From positions 310,001 to 374,000 of the forward strand of contig NZ_JANBWE010000003.1 in the NCBI RefSeq assembly GCF_024259515.1: 64,000 nt of DNA, given 5' to 3'. The notes beneath the pieces were generated by a model. It saw only the letters and a list, made by a program, of their open reading frames with translations. It was not told the origin of the DNA and ran no database searches. Numbering within the stretch: position 1 is the first letter of the stretch; each line of letters opens with the position of its first letter. Positions 12,088 through 20,401 of the stretch are shown piece after piece. The position numbers were made by a program, and so were the translations under genes. Source of the stretch: Salirhabdus salicampi (GTDB lineage Bacteria; Bacillota; Bacilli; Bacillales; Alkalibacillaceae).

Positions 12088-12321
12088 ATGCTTCAATCGT
12101 TAGGAATACATGCTTTGACCGGAATTATGTCCCACATTTTTTTCATCATTGTTACTTGGTGGGTATTACAATCGGTTCGGTTTGATGTAATCTTTAAAAA
12201 AGGCCACACGGTGCAGGCCAATTTATTATTTATATTAGTAACGGTTGCCATTGGGACAACAGTAAGCCGTTTCTTTTTAGAATTTTTACGCTGGTCCCAA
12301 GAATTAATTTATCTCTTTTAA
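12088..12321 (+). CDS. ywzB: Small DUF1146 membrane protein (YwzB type)
   Basis: This is a 77-residue integral membrane protein with two hydrophobic segments (about residues 8-30 and 42-60). Its place between the respiratory genes and ywmB-murA is the same as ywzB in Bacillus subtilis. The start at 12088 is chosen because an AAAGGAGG site lies eight bases upstream; an in-frame ATG at 12064 lacks such a site. Members of this family have no established role. The call rests on size, topology and synteny. Confidence 0.8.
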   Translation: MLQSLGIHALTGIMSHIFFIIVTWWVLQSVRFDVIFKKGHTVQANLLFILVTVAIGTTVSRFFLEFLRWSQELIYLF

Positions 12322-12413
12322 TCTAGTTGTCGAAAATCAATAGATTTTTACATGTTTATCATCTCTTTCTCCTGCCCATACTATGGATGACAAAAGGAGG
12401 AGGAGATTTTTTT

Positions 12414-13139
12414 ATGTATCGAAATGTTTTGATTGCTATGATATTCATTATTGCTGCATATTCCATCGTAAACGATAAGACAAATGCTAAATCGGCTGAC
12501 CATTTACAACCATTGCAAGAGCTTTCCCATATACTAGATTCACAGTCATTACCTACTTCAGAATGGCAAATCAATGTAAAAGAGAAGATTAATAGAGATA
12601 TAGATGAATTGTTGCTAGCAATGGGGGAATCATACCCGAACCAATCAATAAACATGAAAGAATCTGAAGAAGCGATCGTTTATGAAATAATAGACGGACA
12701 AAAAACGGAAGGAATCACCGAAAAGATATCAATAGTGAAAGGTCACCATATGCCATATACGGAAATCCGTTATACGATAACTGGGAAACATTGGGATGAA
12801 GATATAGAAGAAATGACAAAACGTTACATGAATCGAGCATTATCTCATTTCTTCGTCAAAGAATACTCGATTTTCACTTGTGTGAAGTCGAAAACCAATG
12901 ATAAAATTGATAAGAATATCTTTTTGGAAAATTTTCAACAACAAACCGATGTAAAATGGATTCATAAAATAACAGAAAACGATTTCTTAACGATATCTGG
13001 TTACGTAAAATCGTGGCAAGTAAATAGTATTCCAGTTAATGAAAATGAGCAAATGAACGTGCAAATCGCAGTTCGTGAAGGATTGGGCACCGGAACAATT
13101 ATAACATTAGGCACACCAATCCTAATTGTTGAATATTAA
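12414..13139 (+). CDS. ywmB: YwmB family exported protein
   Basis: The product has about 241 residues and begins with a hydrophobic N-terminal segment that looks like a signal peptide or anchor ([16 protein letters not shown]). The remainder is polar, with no catalytic motif that I recognise. The start at 12414 follows a repeated GGAGGAGG ribosome binding site; 29 further codons upstream are open but have no such site. Its place just before murA matches ywmB of Bacillus species, a protein of unknown function often placed in a TATA-box-binding-like fold family. The stop lies within an alternative early start of murA, so the two genes are probably co-transcribed. Confidence 0.75.
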   Translation: MYRNVLIAMIFIIAAYSIVNDKTNAKSADHLQPLQELSHILDSQSLPTSEWQINVKEKINRDIDELLLAMGESYPNQSINMKESEEAIVYEIIDGQKTEGITEKISIVKGHHMPYTEIRYTITGKHWDEDIEEMTKRYMNRALSHFFVKEYSIFTCVKSKTNDKIDKNIFLENFQQQTDVKWIHKITENDFLTISGYVKSWQVNSIPVNENEQMNVQIAVREGLGTGTIITLGTPILIVEY

Positions 13140-13170
13140 TATAGTGAAATTAGACGCGGAGGGGAAAGTC

Positions 13171-14472
13171 TTGGAAAAAATCATTGTAAGTGGTGGGAGG
13201 CAGCTGAAAGGCACTGTAAAAGTTGAAGGTGCTAAGAATGCCGTACTGCCTGTCATCGCAGCAAGTATAATGGCAAGTGAAGGAAAAAGTGTCATTCATG
13301 AGGTGCCCGCGCTAGCTGACGTTGAAACGATAAGTGAAGTGCTACGATATATGAATGTGAATGTACTTTCACATGATAATACAATAGTAATTGATGCAGC
13401 AAGATATTTAAAAACTGAAGCTCCGTTTGAGTATGTCCGCAAAATGCGTGCGTCTGTCCTCGTATTAGGACCGCTTTTAGCACGCTATGGTCATGCAAAG
13501 GTTGCACTGCCAGGTGGTTGTGCCATCGGCTCTAGACCGATCGACCAGCATTTAAAAGGTTTTGAAGCCATGGGAGCGAAAGTAAACGTTGGTAATGGCT
13601 TTGTCGAAGTATATACGGAAGAGCGTTTAAAAGGTGCTCGCATATACTTGGATTTCCCAAGTGTAGGAGCGACAGAAAACATTATGATGGCAGCAGCGTT
13701 AGCTGAAGGCAGAACCATTATTGAAAATTGCGCAAGAGAACCTGAAATTGTTGATCTTGCTAACTTCCTGACGAAAATGGGTGCTAACGTTGTCGGTGCT
13801 GGTACAGAAACGATCCGCATTGATGGTGTGGATCAATTAAGCGGTACTGAACATGTTATCATACCAGATCGTATTGAGGCCGCAACATTCATGGTTGCCG
13901 CGGCTATTACTGGTGGAAATGTGCTTGTTAAGAACGCAGAACCTGACCACCTACGCTCTGTGATTGCAAAGATGGAAGAAATGGGTGTGCTCATAGGTGA
14001 AGAAGCAGATGGACTCAGAGTTGTTGGACCAGAAAAGCTAAAGCCTGTAGACATTAAAACATTACCTTATCCTGGTTTTCCAACAGATGTGCAGGCACAA
14101 ATGATGACACTTGCAATGCGTGCAGTAGGAACAAGTGTAATAACGGAAACGGTTTTTGAAAACCGCTTTATGCATGTTGAAGAATTTCGTCGTATGAATG
14201 CAAATGTGAAAATCGAAGGACGAAGTGCTATTATTGAAGGACCAATGGAATTACAAGGTGCTGAAGTTTCAGCAACGGATTTGCGTGCAGGGGCAGCGTT
14301 AATATTAGCTGGCCTCGTAGCGGAAGGTTACACCCGAGTAACGGAACTAAGGCATATTGATCGTGGTTATGTAAATCTTGCTGAAAAGTTAAAAGGCATT
14401 GGTGCAAATATTACACGGATAAATGAAGAAGAGGAAACGACAATTCCTTCCAATCAAATATCATCACTTTAA
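13171..14472 (+). CDS. murA: UDP-N-acetylglucosamine 1-carboxyvinyltransferase
   Basis: MurA transfers enolpyruvate from phosphoenolpyruvate to UDP-GlcNAc, the first committed step of peptidoglycan synthesis in the cytoplasm. The protein has about 433 residues, the normal family length. It opens with [20 protein letters not shown], has the fosfomycin-target cysteine in [18 protein letters not shown] near residue 117, and [15 protein letters not shown] and [14 protein letters not shown] further on. The TTG at 13171 is chosen because a GCGGAGGGG site precedes it at the right distance; an ATG at 13126 would add 15 atypical residues overlapping ywmB. Synteny with spoIID suggests the murAA paralogue. 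Confidence 0.96.
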   Translation: MEKIIVSGGRQLKGTVKVEGAKNAVLPVIAASIMASEGKSVIHEVPALADVETISEVLRYMNVNVLSHDNTIVIDAARYLKTEAPFEYVRKMRASVLVLGPLLARYGHAKVALPGGCAIGSRPIDQHLKGFEAMGAKVNVGNGFVEVYTEERLKGARIYLDFPSVGATENIMMAAALAEGRTIIENCAREPEIVDLANFLTKMGANVVGAGTETIRIDGVDQLSGTEHVIIPDRIEAATFMVAAAITGGNVLVKNAEPDHLRSVIAKMEEMGVLIGEEADGLRVVGPEKLKPVDIKTLPYPGFPTDVQAQMMTLAMRAVGTSVITETVFENRFMHVEEFRRMNANVKIEGRSAIIEGPMELQGAEVSATDLRAGAALILAGLVAEGYTRVTELRHIDRGYVNLAEKLKGIGANITRINEEEETTIPSNQISSL

Positions 14473-14476
14473 GGGA

Positions 14477-14508
14477 AAAGGGCGATTTTATCGTCCTTTT
14501 CTTTTTTT
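14477..14508 (+). terminator. Rho-independent terminator after murA
   Basis: AAAAGGGCGA pairs with TCGTCCTTTT around a five-base loop, followed by a T-rich tract. It starts a few bases after the murA stop codon and lies before the spoIID hairpin. Confidence 0.85.
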
Positions 14509-14522
14509 AGTTCTATTAAATC

Positions 14523-14565
14523 GGCCTCCTGTATACATTTAGATAATAGAGAAGAAAAGGAGGCC
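14523..14565 (+). promoter_or_regulatory. Inverted repeat covering the spoIID ribosome binding site, with a sigma-E-like -10 box in its loop
   Basis: GGCCTCCT at 14523-14530 is the exact complement of AGGAGGCC at 14558-14565, and the right arm contains the spoIID ribosome binding site. A read-through transcript from murA could therefore hide this site. The loop holds TATACATT at 14532-14539, seven of eight matches to a sigma-E -10 consensus (CATACAnT). A transcript starting just downstream of that box would lack the left arm and leave the site open. The pairing is seen; the switch is inference. Confidence 0.5.
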
Positions 14566-14570
14566 TGTTC

Positions 14571-15581
14571 ATGAATTGGAAATATACTAGTATTTATACT
14601 GCTCTTGTCATTGTAGTAGTCGTACTCATTATTCCGGCGGCGATTGTTGCTCCATTTATTACCGCAGATGAAGCAGAACAAAACTATGAAGGGAGTCAAG
14701 AAACAAGAGAGGATGAAACAGAAGAAGTAGATTTGAATGATGGCCCACATGTAGCGGTATTTCGAACAGTGGCAGAAAGTGTTGAAGATGTTCCGTTAGA
14801 AACATACGTAGCGAGAGTTGTGGCCTCTGAAATGCCGGCCGAATTCGAAAAAGAAGCTTTAAAAGCACAGGCGTTGGCGGCAAGAACGTATATTGTACGA
14901 AAGCAGTGGAAAGAGACAGAAGAAGGAGAATTTCACGTGACCGATACGATACAGGATCAAGTGTATAAAGACGAGGAACAATTACGGAAAATATGGGGAT
15001 CAGATTTCAACTGGAAAATGAAAAAAATTAAAGAAGCAGTTTTAGAAACGAAAGGTGAAATTATCGTATACAACGAAGAGCCGATTACAGCAACCTTCTT
15101 TTCAACGAGCAATGGATATACGGAAAATGCTGAGGAGTACTGGCAAAATGCCTTTCCCTATTTGACAAGTGTAGAAAGTCCGTGGGATACGAAATCACCA
15201 AAATTTAGAGATCAAAAAACATACCCCATTTCCGAGGTTGAAGAAATGCTTGATGTAACCTTTAGTGGACCGGAAGCTATTACGAAGATGACCCGGACCG
15301 ACTCTAACCGGGTAAAAGAAATTGTCATTTCTGGAAAGTCCTTTACAGGTAGAGAGATACGTGAAGCATTACATTTAAGCTCAAGTGATTTCAATATTCA
15401 AATAAAAGGAGACCATATGATTTTTACGACAAAAGGGTATGGTCATGGTGTTGGCTTAAGCCAATACGGTGCAAACGGAATGGCGGAAGCAGGAAAGTCT
15501 TATCAAGAAATTATTCAACATTATTATCAAGGAACGGAAATTATTCAAGCAGATGAAATTTTCAAAGGGAAAGCTGTTTAA
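14571..15581 (+). CDS. spoIID: Stage II sporulation protein D
   Basis: SpoIID is a mother-cell lytic transglycosylase that, with SpoIIP and SpoIIM, thins septal peptidoglycan so that the mother cell can engulf the forespore. The 336-residue protein has one N-terminal membrane segment (about 10-30), an acidic linker, and the SpoIID/LytB domain from about residue 75. The segment VPLETYVARVVASEMPAEFE contains the glutamate used for catalysis in this family, and the C terminus has TTKGYGHGVGLSQYGANGMA. It follows murA as in Bacillus. An AAAGGAGG site lies within the inverted repeat just upstream. The gene is flanked by terminators and is probably transcribed alone by sigma-E. Confidence 0.96.
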   Translation: MNWKYTSIYTALVIVVVVLIIPAAIVAPFITADEAEQNYEGSQETREDETEEVDLNDGPHVAVFRTVAESVEDVPLETYVARVVASEMPAEFEKEALKAQALAARTYIVRKQWKETEEGEFHVTDTIQDQVYKDEEQLRKIWGSDFNWKMKKIKEAVLETKGEIIVYNEEPITATFFSTSNGYTENAEEYWQNAFPYLTSVESPWDTKSPKFRDQKTYPISEVEEMLDVTFSGPEAITKMTRTDSNRVKEIVISGKSFTGREIREALHLSSSDFNIQIKGDHMIFTTKGYGHGVGLSQYGANGMAEAGKSYQEIIQHYYQGTEIIQADEIFKGKAV

Positions 15582-15585
15582 AGGC

Positions 15586-15621
15586 AAAACCTCGTATTCC
15601 AGTAAGGAATTCGGGGTTTTT
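15586..15621 (+). terminator. Rho-independent terminator after spoIID
   Basis: AAACCTCGTATTCC pairs with GGAATTCGGGGTTT around a short AGTAA loop, with small mismatches in the middle, and leads into a T tract. It begins within a few bases of the spoIID stop. Confidence 0.85.
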
Positions 15622-15653
15622 ACGTTATGAACTTAAAAAATAATAAAAAAAAC

Positions 15654-15683
15654 GCATAAAATTACGGAACTGTCGAAAAATAA
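15654..15683 (+). promoter_or_regulatory. Possible forespore (sigma-F type) promoter of spoIIQ
   Basis: GCATA at 15654 matches a sigma-F/sigma-G -35 box, and an A-rich segment starting CGAAAAA lies 15 bases downstream where the -10 box is expected, but it fits the GGnnAnAnT consensus only in part. In Bacillus spoIIQ is transcribed by sigma-F. This site is a weak candidate. Confidence 0.3.
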
Positions 15684-15755
15684 TAGGAAAAATTTAAAAA
15701 AGGAGGTATAGTTCTTCCTCTTTCTGCTCAGAATGGATTTTGAGGTGGTGATAAA

Positions 15756-16595
15756 ATGAAAGAGGAAGGCAAAAATCAAAACTCCTTTTTTAAGAGGTTG
15801 CTTCAGAAAAAATGGTTTTATCCGGCGGTATACTTATCAGTAGCAGCATTACTACTAACAGCGGTGATTTGGTATCAACAAACATCAGTAGAAATGCCAG
15901 ATTCACAAATGGGTAATGACGAGCTTGGTTCAGAAGAAGATCCGTTAAGCTCATTAGTAGATGATGAAGATACAGTTCCGGTAATGGACCAAGATGAAGT
16001 ACTAAGAATGCCTGTAGCAAGCGCAGAGGAAACACAAATCGTTACGAAATTCTACGATTATGACGCTTCTACAGAAGAGCAAGAACAAGCGCTCATTTTT
16101 TACGATAATAAATACTACCAAAGTAAAGGAATTGACATCGCTTCTTCAAATGAAGAAACTTTCGATGTAATGGCCGCTTTAAGTGGAACAGTAACAAATG
16201 TAAAAAATGATCCGCTATTAGGGAATGTTGTTGAGCTTACACACGATTACGGAGTTACTACACATTATGCTAGTCTGGGAGATGTATCCATAGACGTTGG
16301 CACAGAAGTGGTACAAGGCGACGTAATCGGAACCGCTGGAAGAAACCTTTTCGGACAAGCTAACGGAATTCACGTTCACTTTGAGCTTCGTAAAGATGGA
16401 ACGGAGTTAAATCCTGAAGACTTCTTTAATCGTACGTTATCAGCAATCCAATTGATGGATGATGAAGGTACCGAAGAAGACGGTACTGAAGATGACGAAC
16501 AGGAAGAAGAAGAGGAAGATGACGGAGCGCAAAGCGAAGAAGACAATAGTGAGCAATCCGAAGAAGAAGATACCGAAACAACTGCAAATGCATAA
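15756..16595 (+). CDS. spoIIQ: Stage II sporulation protein Q (degenerate M23/LytM domain)
   Basis: SpoIIQ is a forespore membrane protein that binds mother-cell SpoIIIAH to form the channel linking both cells. The 279-residue protein has one membrane segment (about 20-40), a linker, and an M23/LytM domain at roughly residues 110-220 with GIDIAS, LSGTVTNV and GIHVHFELRKDG. The first zinc-binding histidine of M23 peptidases (HxGxDI) is replaced, since the sequence reads SKGIDI, so the domain is probably not a peptidase, as in Bacillus subtilis SpoIIQ. The last 45 residues are almost purely acidic, with E and D runs. A GAGGTGGTG site precedes the ATG. Confidence 0.92.
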   Translation: MKEEGKNQNSFFKRLLQKKWFYPAVYLSVAALLLTAVIWYQQTSVEMPDSQMGNDELGSEEDPLSSLVDDEDTVPVMDQDEVLRMPVASAEETQIVTKFYDYDASTEEQEQALIFYDNKYYQSKGIDIASSNEETFDVMAALSGTVTNVKNDPLLGNVVELTHDYGVTTHYASLGDVSIDVGTEVVQGDVIGTAGRNLFGQANGIHVHFELRKDGTELNPEDFFNRTLSAIQLMDDEGTEEDGTEDDEQEEEEEDDGAQSEEDNSEQSEEEDTETTANA

Positions 16596-16607
16596 AACAT
16601 TTGTTCC

Positions 16608-16642
16608 TAACCCCGATTCGAAATATCGGGGTTATTTTTTTG
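16608..16642 (+). terminator. Rho-independent terminator after spoIIQ
   Basis: AACCCCGAT pairs perfectly with ATCGGGGTT around a seven-base loop and is followed by a T tract. Confidence 0.9.
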
Positions 16643-16916
16643 TTTTCTCCCATTTCCTCATTATCTTATTCAATAAACTTTTCCTCTACCCCTTGTCCCT
16701 CAACAATTTTAAGCATATTCACCAATTTCATCTAATAAAATGTTACAAATCAAACTTTGCAAGAAAGGTTTGAGGTGAGAAAGTGTGGATTGCGACTAAC
16801 CTAATGCATATACACTGCAAACCGAAACGGATCTGGAATTATTTCTAATTTCTATACCTCCATCACCTTGTCTCATTTCACACCTTTGAGAGAACCAACT
16901 CAGGGAGGCGAGTGGT
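16643..16916 (+). other. Noncoding stretch upstream of spoIIID
   Basis: With the spoIIQ terminator this makes about 320 bases without a gene. It should hold the mother-cell promoter of spoIIID, which is sigma-E dependent in Bacillus. I see CATATACA near 16807, a partial match to a sigma-E -10 box, but no matching -35 box at the right distance. I see no RNA gene or open frame with a ribosome binding site. Confidence 0.4.
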
Positions 16917-17180
16917 GTGCACGATTACATCAAAGAACGAACGATCAAGATTGGGAAATACATCGTGGAGACGAAGAAAACTGTGAGGGTGATTGCCAAG
17001 GAATTTGGTGTATCGAAAAGTACGGTTCATAAAGATTTAACGGAACGGCTACCTGAAATTAATCCTGAATTGGCGAAGGATGTTAAGGAAATTTTGGACT
17101 ATCATAAGTCCATCCGGCATTTGCGTGGCGGTGAGGCGACGAAAAAGAAATATCGTACAACAACGAAAACCCCTTCTTAA
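16917..17180 (+). CDS. spoIIID: Sporulation transcription factor SpoIIID
   Basis: SpoIIID is a small DNA-binding regulator of the mother cell that activates and represses many sigma-E genes, including those needed for sigma-K production. The 87-residue protein is close to the Bacillus family over its first 75 residues, including HDYIKERTIKIGKYIVETKK and the helix-turn-helix VIAKEFGVSKSTVHKDLTER, then RHLRGGEATKKKY. The GTG start follows a CAGGGAGGCG site. The C-terminal tail after residue 78 differs from and is slightly shorter than the B. subtilis protein (93 residues), which is common between genera. Confidence 0.97.
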   Translation: MHDYIKERTIKIGKYIVETKKTVRVIAKEFGVSKSTVHKDLTERLPEINPELAKDVKEILDYHKSIRHLRGGEATKKKYRTTTKTPS

Positions 17181-17233
17181 ATTGGACTTCCTTAGTAGTG
17201 CTCGTAAATAATGGTAAAAAAATTTTTTGATAA

Positions 17234-17261
17234 TTAACGACCACATGTAATTTTTTATGAT
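17234..17261 (+). promoter_or_regulatory. Possible sigma-A promoter of mbl
   Basis: TTAACG at 17234 and TATGAT at 17256 are 16 bases apart in the short gap between spoIIID and mbl. A second -10-like TAAAAT overlaps at 17261. The match is moderate. Confidence 0.4.
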
Positions 17262-17329
17262 AAAATGAACAAATAGAAATATGTGATTTACGGACAAATA
17301 GACAAAGAGGCAGGGAGGATCAATAGTAC

Positions 17330-18322
17330 ATGTTTTCAAGGGATATTGGCATTGACCTCGGTACAGCAAACGTACTTATTCACGTAAAAGGCAAAGGGGT
17401 AGTCTTAAACGAACCATCTGTTGTAGCAATGGACCGAAACACGGGAAAAGTCTTAGAAGTAGGTCATGCCGCCAGACGAATGGTAGGACGTACTCCTGGA
17501 AACATTGAAGCAATCCGTCCTTTAAAAGATGGCGTAATCGCTGATTTTGATGTGACGGAAGCGATGCTGAAATATTTCCTCGAACGGATTAATGTTCGCG
17601 GTTTCTTTTCTAAACCTCGTATACTCGTTTGTTGCCCAACGAACATAACGAAAGTTGAGCAAAAGGCGATACGAGAAGCTGCTGAGAAGAGCGGCGGAAA
17701 AAAGATATACTTAGAAGAAGAGCCTAAGGTAGCGGCCATTGGTGCTGGCATGGATATATTCCAACCAAGTGGAAATATGGTAATTGATTTAGGCGGTGGT
17801 ACGACAGATATCGCAGTTTTATCGATGGGAGATATCGTCACCGCCTCTTCTATTAAAATGGCAGGGGACAAGTTTGATCAATCAATTATTCAGTATATTA
17901 AGCGGGAATATAAATTATTAATCGGTGATCGGACAGCAGAGGATATTAAAATCAACATAGCAACCGTATTCCCGGATGGTCGTAACGAAGAAATGGATAT
18001 CCGCGGCCGCGACTTAGTATCCGGTTTACCACGGACGATAACGGTTAATTCAAAAGAAATGAACGGTGCTTTGCGTGAATCGGTAGCCCTTATTGTACAA
18101 GCTGCCAAGTCGGTGTTAGAACGGACACCACCTGAACTATCAGCAGATATCATTGATCGTGGGGCAATTTTAACAGGTGGAGGAGCTTTGCTGAACGGAT
18201 TGGATCAACTTCTTTCCGAAGAGTTAAAAGTACCTGTTTTAATGGCTGATGACCCAATGCAATGTGTTGTAAAAGGCACTGGTATGATGCTGGAGAACAT
18301 TCACAAAATTGCAAAAGACTAA
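17330..18322 (+). CDS. mbl: MreB-like cell-shape protein Mbl
   Basis: Mbl is a bacterial actin that guides lateral wall synthesis in rod-shaped cells. The 330-residue protein begins FSRDIGIDLGTANVLIHVKG, the phosphate-1 motif of the actin fold, and has IDLGGGTTDIAVLSMGDIV (phosphate 2) and ILTGGGALLNGLDQLLSEEL (adenosine region). The sequence is nearer to Mbl than to MreB or MreBH, with the Mbl-type opening LGTANVLIHVKGKG and PSVVAMDRNTGKVLEVG. It lies between spoIIID and flhO exactly as in Bacillus subtilis. A GCAGGGAGG site precedes the ATG. Confidence 0.96.
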   Translation: MFSRDIGIDLGTANVLIHVKGKGVVLNEPSVVAMDRNTGKVLEVGHAARRMVGRTPGNIEAIRPLKDGVIADFDVTEAMLKYFLERINVRGFFSKPRILVCCPTNITKVEQKAIREAAEKSGGKKIYLEEEPKVAAIGAGMDIFQPSGNMVIDLGGGTTDIAVLSMGDIVTASSIKMAGDKFDQSIIQYIKREYKLLIGDRTAEDIKINIATVFPDGRNEEMDIRGRDLVSGLPRTITVNSKEMNGALRESVALIVQAAKSVLERTPPELSADIIDRGAILTGGGALLNGLDQLLSEELKVPVLMADDPMQCVVKGTGMMLENIHKIAKD

Positions 18323-18354
18323 ACAATAGATTTTTTATTAGGGAGGAAAGCGTT

Positions 18355-19176
18355 GTGTTAAGAGGATATTATAGTGCTGCTTCTGGCATGATTGCACAAC
18401 AACGAAAGCAAGACGTTTTATCCAATAATATGGCGAACGTTTTAACACCTGGATATAAGGCAGAACAAACGACACTTCGTTCCTTTCCGGAAATGTTGAT
18501 GAGTCGTGTAGAAAATCGCACATTACCTGTTAGCAACGGGAAAACATTACCGTACCGGGAGAGAATTGGCAGTTTAAATTCGGGTGTGTATTTACAAGAA
18601 ACGATTCCTTCATTCCAACAAGGCCCATTACAAAATACGGATGTATATACAGATCTTGCGTTACTGAATGGAAACCTTCCTGATGAAAGTGGTGCTCTTC
18701 TATATACTGTCCAAGGTGCAGACGGAGATGTACAATATACGAGAAACGGGAATTTCACTGTTGATGGGGAAGGATACCTTGTGACGGCACATGGCCATTA
18801 CGTGTTAGACGCCGGGGGCAATCCCATTGATACAAATAATGAAGAATTCACTGTTAATAAGAGTGGTGAATTAACAATAAACGGAAATGTGATTCCGATT
18901 GGTGTAACGTATGTTGACAACGCCAATGACCTCGTAAAAGGGAATAACGATTTATTCCAATATGAGGGTGAGGGGAATCCGCAGGATGCGCGTCAACTCG
19001 ATGGCGTAACCTTCCAAATCCAACAGGGAATGGTGGAAGGATCAAACGTGGACCCACAACAGACGATGACAGATATGATGAGCACATATCGATCATTTGA
19101 AATGAACCAGCGAGTACTGAAAGCTTACGATGAAAGTATGAAAATTGCCGTGACCGACATTGGCCGGATTCGTTAA
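18355..19176 (+). CDS. flhO: Flagellar rod/hook basal-body protein FlhO (FlgF/FlgG type)
   Basis: This is a distal-rod protein of the flagellar basal body, exported through the flagellar type III system. The start is the GTG at 18355 after a GGGAGGA site; upstream codons are open but overlap mbl. The chain has about 273 residues. The N terminus LRGYYSAASGMIAQQRKQD is followed by the rod-family motif LSNNMANVLTPGYKAE, and the C terminus has the matching coiled segment QTMTDMMSTYRSFEMNQRVL. It is paired with flhP 13 bases downstream, in the Bacillus order mbl-flhO-flhP. Confidence 0.93.
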   Translation: MLRGYYSAASGMIAQQRKQDVLSNNMANVLTPGYKAEQTTLRSFPEMLMSRVENRTLPVSNGKTLPYRERIGSLNSGVYLQETIPSFQQGPLQNTDVYTDLALLNGNLPDESGALLYTVQGADGDVQYTRNGNFTVDGEGYLVTAHGHYVLDAGGNPIDTNNEEFTVNKSGELTINGNVIPIGVTYVDNANDLVKGNNDLFQYEGEGNPQDARQLDGVTFQIQQGMVEGSNVDPQQTMTDMMSTYRSFEMNQRVLKAYDESMKIAVTDIGRIR

Positions 19177-19189
19177 GGAGGTTAAATAG

Positions 19190-20008
19190 ATGAGAAATGC
19201 ACAAATCGCTTCGACAACTATGGGACAACTTCAAAAGAAAATGGATTTAATCGGACATAACTTAGCGAACGCAAATACGACGGGTTATAAGGCGAAAACA
19301 TCGAGCTTTTCTTCCTTGCTGATGCAACAATTAAACCAAACACCAAGGCTTGATGAAGCTCCCCGTCAAACACCAACTGGTATAAGACAAGGGACAGGTG
19401 CACGTCTTTCCCATACAAACGTGAACACGGCTTCCGGTGTCATCACACCGACAAATCGTCCACTGGACGCCGCGATTGAAAACCCGAAACACTTTTTCCA
19501 GATTGCTGCATATAACAATGGGGAAACTGAAACCCACTATACTCGTTCAGGAAATTTTTATTTACAACCAATAAATGACGAAACCGTTGCCTTAGTAACA
19601 GCTGAAGGTACACCGGTTATCGGTGATAATGGCCCGATTCAATTTAACGATAACTTTGAAGACGTAGCGATTCTAAATGATGGCTCTATTCAAGTAACTC
19701 GAAATGGACAACCTGTCGTGGAAGGTCGCCTTGAAATGGTAGAGGTGACAAATCCCCGCACATTAGAACCTGCAGGAGATAATAGCTACCGCTTTCGGGC
19801 AAATGACTTAGGTGTGCAGCTTGATGAAGTTGTCCAAGCCGTCCAGCCCATTGATACGAAGTTAATCGTTGGCTCATTAGAAGGGTCTAACGTAGATATG
19901 GGAGCGGAAATGACGGATCTAATGCAAGTTCAAAGAGCGTATCAGTTTAATGCGCAATCCATTAATTTAGGTGACCAAATGTTTCAATTAGTGAATCAAC
20001 TTCGATAA
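19190..20008 (+). CDS. flhP: Flagellar rod/hook basal-body protein FlhP (FlgG type)
   Basis: FlhP is the partner of FlhO in the distal rod of the flagellum. The 272-residue protein has the N-terminal motif LIGHNLANANTTGYKAKTSS and the C-terminal segment GAEMTDLMQVQRAYQFNAQS, which form the paired helices of rod proteins. A TAAGGAGG site precedes the ATG. It shares its basic fold with FlhO, so the two genes are an old duplication. The stop is followed within 40 bases by a small membrane-protein gene that is probably co-transcribed. Confidence 0.93.
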   Translation: MRNAQIASTTMGQLQKKMDLIGHNLANANTTGYKAKTSSFSSLLMQQLNQTPRLDEAPRQTPTGIRQGTGARLSHTNVNTASGVITPTNRPLDAAIENPKHFFQIAAYNNGETETHYTRSGNFYLQPINDETVALVTAEGTPVIGDNGPIQFNDNFEDVAILNDGSIQVTRNGQPVVEGRLEMVEVTNPRTLEPAGDNSYRFRANDLGVQLDEVVQAVQPIDTKLIVGSLEGSNVDMGAEMTDLMQVQRAYQFNAQSINLGDQMFQLVNQLR

Positions 20009-20046
20009 TGTCCACTAGATCATTACCAATGACAAGGAGTTTCTTT

Positions 20047-20334
20047 ATGATGGCAACAGATCGGAACCATAAACCAACATCAAGACGTGCAGTCAAACAA
20101 CAAAAGAACAGCGTGAAACGTGAACAACGCCAAGCAAAGAAACGAAAGAGCGAACAGAAAATGAGGAAACGTATATTTCCTCTATGGCTAAGGATTATCG
20201 TTGTTTTAGCTTTAGCATTTGGAGCTTTAATTGCAGGTGCTATGATTGGCTACGGTATCATTGGGGATGGGGAACCAAAGGACGTAATAAATGTTGATAC
20301 GTGGAAGCATATAATCAATATTGTTAAAGGTTAA
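20047..20334 (+). CDS. Small EpuA-family membrane protein
   Basis: The product has about 95 residues: a very basic N-terminal half (KQQKNSVKREQRQAKKRKSE), one membrane segment near residues 50-72, and the conserved tail GYGIIGDGEPKDVINVDTWKHIINIV. This tail marks the EpuA family, whose members are often labelled RNA polymerase beta subunit in databases and are fused to or encoded near other genes in various Bacillaceae; the role is not established. The start at 20047 is favoured by an AAGGAGT site; 13 codons upstream are open and reach the flhP stop. It is likely the last gene of the flhO-flhP operon. Confidence 0.75.
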   Translation: MMATDRNHKPTSRRAVKQQKNSVKREQRQAKKRKSEQKMRKRIFPLWLRIIVVLALAFGALIAGAMIGYGIIGDGEPKDVINVDTWKHIINIVKG

Positions 20335-20401
20335 TAACAAATGATGGATTTCCGTTTTTTTGACGTGAAGTCCTTTTTTTATACATAAATGGGGGGAAAC
20401 A

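Noticed and set aside
15699-15709. AAAGGAGGT upstream of spoIIQ.
   Set aside because: No start codon lies at a usable distance; spoIIQ uses the GAGGTGGTG site at 15741 instead.
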